Shown piece by piece: positions 60,506 to 64,000 of a stretch of 64,000 nucleotides of DNA (position 1 is its first letter; the number at the start of each line of letters is the position of its first letter). The position numbers were made by a program, and so were the translations under genes. Source of the DNA: Tenebrionibacter intestinalis (GTDB taxonomy: Bacteria; Pseudomonadota; Gammaproteobacteria; Enterobacterales; Enterobacteriaceae). Under the pieces are notes generated by a model. It made no database searches. It saw only the letters and a list, made by a program, of their open reading frames with translations, and was not told the origin of the DNA. The stretch covers positions 30,116 through 94,115 of the forward strand of contig NZ_JAEPBH010000011.1 in the NCBI RefSeq assembly GCF_016632365.1, written 5' to 3'.

Positions 60506-62107
60506 CTACGCCAGCAAGCGATAACCGGGCAACGTCAGAAAATCGATCAATTCATCCGACGTGGTGATGTGTTCCATCAGTCGCGCGGCATCGTCAAACC
60601 GACCATGCCTGAAGCGAGGCTCGCCCAGCTCTTCCCGAATGACCTGCATTTCTTCCGCCAGCCATTGTCGAAACAGCGCGCTGGTGACCGGCCTACCGTC
60701 GCTGAGGCGCTTTTCATGGTGTATCCACTGCCAGATGGAAGTACGGGAAATTTCCGCCGTTGCGGCATCTTCCATCAGGCCGTAAATGGGTACGCAGCCA
60801 TTGCCCGAGATCCAGGCTTCGATATACTGCACCGCTACGCGAATATTGGCGCGCATGCCCGCTTCAGTACGTTCGCCATCGCAAGGCTGCAAAAGCTGTT
60901 CAGCAGTAATGGGCGCATCGTCGTCGCGAGTGACGTCAAGCTGGTTTTTACGTTCGCCCAGCGCTTCACTAAATACCGCCATAGCAGTATCAGCCAGGCC
61001 AGGATGCGCAATCCAGGTGCCGTCGTGGCCGTTTTGCGCTTCAAATTCCTTATCAGCACGCACGTTATTGAGTACCTGAGCGTTGCGCTCACTGTCTTTA
61101 CTGGGGATAAACGCCGCCATACCGCCCATAGCAAACGCGCCGCGACGATGGCAGGTCCGGATGAGCAGACGCGAATAGGCGCTAAGGAAAGGCTTATCCA
61201 TAGTGACCACCTGCCTGTCCGGGAGCACACGATCCGGGTAATTCTTCAGCGTTTTGATATAGCTGAAAATATAATCCCATCGCCCACAGTTCAGGCCCAC
61301 AATGTGATCGCGCAGCGCATAGAGGATCTCATCCATTTGAAACACAGCGGGCAGCGTTTCGATAAGCAGCGTGGCTTTTATGGTGCCGCGCGGCAGGCGA
61401 AAGCGGTCTTCGGTATAACTAAACACCTCGCGCCACCACACCGCTTCCTGCCAGGCCTGGGTTTTCGGCAGATAAAAGTAAGGGCCGCTGCCTTTAGCAA
61501 GCAATTTCTGGTAGTTGTGGAAAAAGTAGAGCGCAAAATCAAACAAACTGCCGGGAATAGCTTCGTTGCGCCACGTCACGTGCTTTTCTGGCAAATGCAG
61601 ACCGCGCACGCGACAAACCAGCACGGCCGGGTTCGGCCCAGGCTGATAAATTTTTCCCGACTCGTTGGTATAGCTTATGGTGCCTCTGACGGCATCGCGC
61701 AGATTGATTTGCCCATCGATGACTTTCTGCCAGCCTGGCGCCAACGAATCCTCAAAGTCAGCCATGAACACCTTCACATTGGCATTCAGAGCATTGATCA
61801 CCATTTTACGTTCTACCGGCCCGGTAATTTCGACACGCCGGTCCATTAAATCGTCCGGGATACCGCGAATAGTCCATTCGCTTTCACGAATGGAAGCCGT
61901 TTCCGAAATAAAATCGGGCAGTTTTCCGTTGTCGATATCCTGCTGCTGTTGAAGGCGTGCAGCAAGCAACTTGTTGCGCTGTGGGGTAAAACGAACAACC
62001 ATCTCAGTCAGAAAATCAACGGCGTCCGGCGTCAGGATCTGCTTCTCCTGCTCGCCAAAGGGCTGGCTGAACGCCAGTTCTGCGGTGGTGGTGGCCTGCT
62101 GGGACAT
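60506..62107 (-). CDS. aceB: Malate synthase A
   Basis: Condenses glyoxylate with acetyl-CoA to malate. It has 533 residues (E. coli 533). Conserved blocks include FMADFEDSLAPGW (near 115), GTIKATLLIETLPAVFQMDEIL (read in two parts, near 241) and LNCGRWDYIFSYIK (near 274). It is the first gene of aceBAK; an IclR box lies about 110 bases upstream. The ATG follows GAGGAG. Confidence 0.98.
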   Translation of the reverse strand: MSQQATTTAELAFSQPFGEQEKQILTPDAVDFLTEMVVRFTPQRNKLLAARLQQQQDIDNGKLPDFISETASIRESEWTIRGIPDDLMDRRVEITGPVERKMVINALNANVKVFMADFEDSLAPGWQKVIDGQINLRDAVRGTISYTNESGKIYQPGPNPAVLVCRVRGLHLPEKHVTWRNEAIPGSLFDFALYFFHNYQKLLAKGSGPYFYLPKTQAWQEAVWWREVFSYTEDRFRLPRGTIKATLLIETLPAVFQMDEILYALRDHIVGLNCGRWDYIFSYIKTLKNYPDRVLPDRQVVTMDKPFLSAYSRLLIRTCHRRGAFAMGGMAAFIPSKDSERNAQVLNNVRADKEFEAQNGHDGTWIAHPGLADTAMAVFSEALGERKNQLDVTRDDDAPITAEQLLQPCDGERTEAGMRANIRVAVQYIEAWISGNGCVPIYGLMEDAATAEISRTSIWQWIHHEKRLSDGRPVTSALFRQWLAEEMQVIREELGEPRFRHGRFDDAARLMEHITTSDELIDFLTLPGYRLLA

Positions 62108-62215
62108 GGGAGCGCTCCTCTTGAATTAGCCTTCGGGATCTTCCTGTCGCGAACGAAAGTGAATTTTGTGCAGTTTTCGTTCAGCTTAGTTAAGACTAAT
62201 TCGTCATTTTATAAA

Positions 62216-62233
62216 ATCAAAAACAATTTCCAT
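62216..62233 (-). promoter_or_regulatory. IclR-type operator upstream of aceB
   Basis: On the minus strand ATGGAAATTGTTTTTGAT is identical to the start of the E. coli aceB IclR site and keeps the TGGAAAT half of the palindrome. The flanking sequence down to GAATTAGTCTTAAC is also close to E. coli. Confidence 0.8.
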
Positions 62234-62310
62234 TTTTTAAGAAAAATAAATTCAACCCTTTGAATTAAATAGAAATAAATATTTCTTTCAGAGAGAAGCG
62301 GTTTTCAGAA

Positions 62311-62335
62311 ATAAAAAAAGCACCCGAAGGTGCCT
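62311..62335 (-). terminator. Intrinsic terminator of metA
   Basis: On the minus strand GCACC-TTCG-GGTGC, a short stem capped by a very stable C(UUCG)G tetraloop, is followed by TTTTTTTAT. It is about 20 bases past the metA stop. Confidence 0.88.
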
Positions 62336-62355
62336 GAATCGTGAAACTGAAACGG

Positions 62356-63285
62356 TTAATCCAGCGTAGGGTTCATATGACGCAGATCGAAGGGCGTTAT
62401 CTGATAGACGTAGTAATTCAGCCAGTTAGTAAACAGCAGGTTACCGTGGCTGCGCCAGGTGGCGCGCGGCCGCTGCGTCGGATCGTTATTCGGGAAATAG
62501 TTGTAAGGCACCTGCGGGTCGATGCCAGCCTTTACGTCGCGAAAGTATTCGCTCGCCAGCGTCCCGGCGTCATACTCCGGATGGCCGGTGACAAACGCAA
62601 TACGCTTGTCCTTGCTGGCAAACAGATAGGCATCTCTATCTTCTGATTCCGCCAGGATATCAAGATCGGTATAGTCCCGGATTAGCGCTGCGGGAAAGTC
62701 CGCATAACGAGAATGCGGCGCGAGAAACCTGTCATCAAAGCCGCGGGTCAGCAATGCGTGAGGATAGGTCAGAAAATGTTCGTAAACCCCCGTAAGCTTA
62801 TCCTTACGAGTCTGCTTGGGGATATCATAGAGAATATTTAGCGCCGCCTGCACTGCCCAGCAGACAAACAGCGTGGACGTGACATGTTCGCGCGCCCAAT
62901 CCAGCACACAGCGAATCTGCGGCCAGTAGGCCACATCGTTAAATTCAACCAGCCCCAGCGGAGCGCCGGTAACAATCAGGCCATCGAAATTCTGGTGCTG
63001 AATATCTTCAAAATTGCAATAAAAGTTGTTCAGGTGCTCTTGCGGCGTATTGCGCGATTCACGGTTGTCGATGCGCAGAAGCTGGATATCGACCTGTAGC
63101 GGGGAGTTGGATAAGAGCCGCAGAAACTGATTTTCGGTTTCGATTTTCTTTGGCATCAGGTTGAGGATCAGCACTTTTAACGGACGAATTTCCTGATTGC
63201 TGGCGCGGGAGGACGTCATAACAAAAACGTTCTCCTGGCGCAGAAAATTTACGGCTGGCAATTCATCGGGCACCCTGATCGGCAT
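62356..63285 (-). CDS. metA: Homoserine O-succinyltransferase
   Basis: Makes O-succinylhomoserine from succinyl-CoA, the first step specific to methionine. It has 309 residues (E. coli 309), with catalytic Cys142 in [11 protein letters not shown] and the His/Glu pair in VTGHPEYD (235-237 by alignment). It is known to be heat-labile in E. coli. Four tandem MetJ half-sites lie just upstream. Confidence 0.97.
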   Translation of the reverse strand: MPIRVPDELPAVNFLRQENVFVMTSSRASNQEIRPLKVLILNLMPKKIETENQFLRLLSNSPLQVDIQLLRIDNRESRNTPQEHLNNFYCNFEDIQHQNFDGLIVTGAPLGLVEFNDVAYWPQIRCVLDWAREHVTSTLFVCWAVQAALNILYDIPKQTRKDKLTGVYEHFLTYPHALLTRGFDDRFLAPHSRYADFPAALIRDYTDLDILAESEDRDAYLFASKDKRIAFVTGHPEYDAGTLASEYFRDVKAGIDPQVPYNYFPNNDPTQRPRATWRSHGNLLFTNWLNYYVYQITPFDLRHMNPTLD

Positions 63286-63304
63286 AACCTTGTAACCTCC
63301 CTAC

Positions 63305-63336
63305 ATACGTTTAAACGTTTAGACATCCAGACAGCC
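63305..63336 (-). promoter_or_regulatory. Tandem MetJ operator (met boxes) of metA
   Basis: Read on the minus strand, four adjacent 8-mers GGCTGTCT, GGATGTCT, AAACGTTT and AAACGTAT match the AGACGTCT consensus at 5, 6, 6 and 6 positions. Tandem 8-bp repeats are the hallmark of cooperative MetJ binding. They end 20 bases before the metA start codon. Confidence 0.85.
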
Positions 63337-63441
63337 GAAGATAACCCGCAACGCGGAAAATGTCGAGTCCGCAAGTAGAAGGTGAGAAAGTTTCACAAAG
63401 CACGCTACGTTAGAATATAAAGACCAACTTAAGGAGTGAAT

Positions 63442-63885
63442 ATGGTTATAAGCATTCGCCGCCCCCGGCACGATGAGGGCGAGCAACTGATTGCGATCTG
63501 GTGCCGTTCCGTCGATGCCACGCACCATTTTTTATCAGCAGAGTACCGGGCTGAGCTTGAGCCTCTGGTCCGCTCTTTTTTGCCCGAGGCACCGTTATGG
63601 GTTGCGGTAAATGCGCATGACGAGCCAGTTGGATTTATGATATTGAGTGGGCAGCATATGGACGCGCTGTTTGTAGATGCTGATAGACGTGGCCGTGGCG
63701 TGGGCCGGATATTGGTAGAACATGCGCTTTCACAGGCGCCAGAGTTGACGACTAATGTGAATGAGCAGAACGAGCAGGCGGTCGGATTTTACAAGAAAAT
63801 GGGGTTTAAAGTGACGGGTCGTACCGAAATCGACGATCGAGGGAAACCGTATCCGTTGTTGAATTTAGCGTGCAGGAAGGAGTAG
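63442..63885 (+). CDS. yjaB: GNAT-family N-acetyltransferase YjaB
   Basis: A 147-residue acetyltransferase (E. coli YjaB 147). The acetyl-CoA binding motif RGRGVGRILVEHAL is near residue 81-94 and the C-terminal NEQNEQAVGFYKKMGF is intact. The ATG at 63442 has AAGGAG upstream; a GTG two codons earlier overlaps that site. Substrate unknown. Divergent from metA. Confidence 0.95.
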   Translation: MVISIRRPRHDEGEQLIAIWCRSVDATHHFLSAEYRAELEPLVRSFLPEAPLWVAVNAHDEPVGFMILSGQHMDALFVDADRRGRGVGRILVEHALSQAPELTTNVNEQNEQAVGFYKKMGFKVTGRTEIDDRGKPYPLLNLACRKE

Positions 63886-64000
63886 CGCAGGAACAGTGCA
63901 GTCTGTTTTCCACAGCGGCGCGGCGCTTACCGGGGCGGCTAACGATTCTGGCAGTTTAAGTAACGCTTCGGGCCGCTGCTTCGCAACGCTCAAATCCGCT
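63865..64000 (-). CDS. Possible 3' end of a gene running off the right edge
   Basis: A minus-strand frame is open from the window edge to a TAA at 63865-63867 and reads like protein (RPEALLKLPESLAAP). It overlaps the end of yjaB by 21 bases. It is too short to identify and could be chance. Confidence 0.25.
   Translation of the reverse strand, partial: ADLSVAKQRPEALLKLPESLAAPVSAAPLWKTDCTVPALLLPAR

Overview
The window is a stretch of an Enterobacteriaceae chromosome. Most proteins match Escherichia coli K-12 proteins closely in sequence, and often residue for residue in length (FdhF 715, Acs 652, GltP 437, Alr 359, LexA 202, Pgi 549, MetA 309). Gene order follows the E. coli 91-92 min region from fdhF to yjaB, read in the opposite direction, with several blocks missing or replaced. 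I cannot name the genus from sequence alone. I saw no tRNA, rRNA, CRISPR array, integrase or transposase.

Layout: (1) 0-14.6 kb: selenocysteine formate dehydrogenase fdhF, gltP, the acetate operon acs-yjcH-actP with a LysR gene, a CPA1 Na+/H+ antiporter, ghxP, a glutathione transferase, soxR and soxS. (2) 14.9-23.2 kb is the most accessory part. It holds yjcB, two ABC-2 permeases and an HlyD protein without an adjacent ATPase, a membrane diguanylate cyclase, and about 2.4 kb with no convincing gene that carries a structured repeat. (3) 23.2-43.2 kb is housekeeping: ssb/uvrA, yjbR, yjbQ, tyrB, alr, dnaB, qorA, pspG, dusA, zur, yjbJ, dinF, lexA, dgkA, plsB, ubiA, ubiC, psiE. (4) 43.6-50.7 kb: pgi, the lysine riboswitch and lysC, a QseBC-like two-component pair and a PanS-like transporter. 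(5) 50.9-64 kb: a decayed yjbB, a second copy of the structured repeat, metH, iclR, the glyoxylate operon aceB-aceA-aceK, metA and yjaB.

Functional themes: acetate use is covered by uptake (actP), activation (acs) and the glyoxylate shunt with its switch (aceBAK, iclR). Stress and regulatory systems keep recognisable sites: the SoxR promoter, LexA boxes at uvrA/ssb and lexA, a sigma54 promoter with probable PspF sites at pspG, IclR boxes, MetJ boxes at metA, a PurR-like box at ghxP, a CRP site at psiE and the lysine riboswitch. Relative to E. coli K-12 the nrf operon, pdeC, aphA, the mal/xylE/yjbEFGH block, pepE/rluF and arpA are absent from their usual places, and yjbB is a remnant.

The best candidate for something undescribed is a multi-hairpin element of about 110-180 bp. 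It occurs once downstream of ssb (about 22.9-23.1 kb) and once downstream of metH (about 51.6-51.8 kb), in the same orientation relative to the gene before it.
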